Shown here in pieces: positions 5,880 to 5,993 of a stretch of 5,993 nucleotides of DNA. Position 1 is the first letter of the stretch, and every line of letters starts with the position of its first letter. A program made the position numbers and the translations under genes. Below the pieces are notes generated by a model. It saw only the letters and a program-made list of their open reading frames with translations, searched no databases and was not told where the DNA came from. The stretch covers positions 1-5,993 of the forward strand of contig JAITQL010000011.1 in assembly GCA_031288935.1 (NCBI GenBank). The letters run 5' to 3'. The DNA is from Tannerella sp. (GTDB lineage Bacteria > Bacteroidota > Bacteroidia > Bacteroidales > Tannerellaceae).

Positions 5880-5993
5880 CCGCCGGAAGTTTCGGCGACC
5901 CCGCCGGGAAGTGCGGCGACCCCGCCGGAAAGTACGGCGACCCCGCCGGAAGTTTCGGCGACCCGGCCGGAAAGTTCGGCGACCCGGCCGGAA
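5880..5993. repeat. GC-rich tandem array, 21-bp period, five full units plus a partial, running off the right edge
   Basis: Units start at 5880, 5901, 5922, 5943 and 5964, and a sixth at 5985 is cut by the window end. Each unit begins CCGCCGGAA or CGGCCGGAA and ends CGGCGACC, with three or so variable bases in the middle (GTTT, GTGC, AGTA, AGTT types). Within the first four units CGCCG and CGGCG form a 5-bp dyad around a 7-base loop. The CGGCCG variants keep 4 of the 5 pairs. Read from 5880, the frame gives a heptapeptide repeat of the PPEVSAT type. On the minus strand another frame gives SGGVAET-type heptads ending at a stop at 5873-5875. Neither can be judged as coding because the array is cut. 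Confidence 0.93.

Overview
The window looks like chromosomal DNA from a Bacteroidales bacterium, with Tannerellaceae or a relative being plausible. RsmH, the short FtsL-like protein and the PASTA-tailed FtsI read like Bacteroides-group proteins and keep that group's gene order. A secreted-type serpin is also found in some members of the group, for example miropin of Tannerella forsythia. Shine-Dalgarno sequences are weak or absent, which is normal for the phylum. The genus cannot be fixed from the sequence alone.

Layout, left to right. (1) Bases 2-1018: the C-terminal part of a serpin protease inhibitor whose N-terminus lies outside the left edge. A strong intrinsic terminator follows it at 1043-1081. 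(2) Bases 1082-1792: about 700 bases with no credible gene. They hold a GC-rich inverted repeat, a 12-copy tandem array with an exact 21-bp period, several small dyads, a short array of an 8-nt repeat and a run of ten T. (3) Bases 1793-5257: a compact operon of rsmH (16S rRNA C1402 N4-methyltransferase), an FtsL-like divisome protein and ftsI (septal transpeptidase PBP with a C-terminal PASTA domain). (4) Bases 5279-5716: a small unrecognised lipoprotein, probably co-transcribed. (5) Bases 5717-5993: non-genic or uncertain sequence with 13 units of the 8-nt repeat, in the opposite orientation to the copy before rsmH. A second, GC-rich 21-bp tandem array follows and runs off the right edge.

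The rsmH-ftsL-ftsI genes are the start of a dcw (division and cell wall) cluster, which couples ribosome maturation, divisome assembly and septal peptidoglycan cross-linking. Two usual neighbours are not seen: mraZ is not directly upstream, and murE does not follow ftsI. The cluster therefore appears split. The block is flanked by inverted copies of the same 8-nt repeat.

I see no CRISPR array, transposase, defence system, tRNA or rRNA. The least explained material is the set of three tandem-repeat arrays. Two of them are unrelated in sequence, yet both have exactly a 21-bp period and an internal dyad in each unit.
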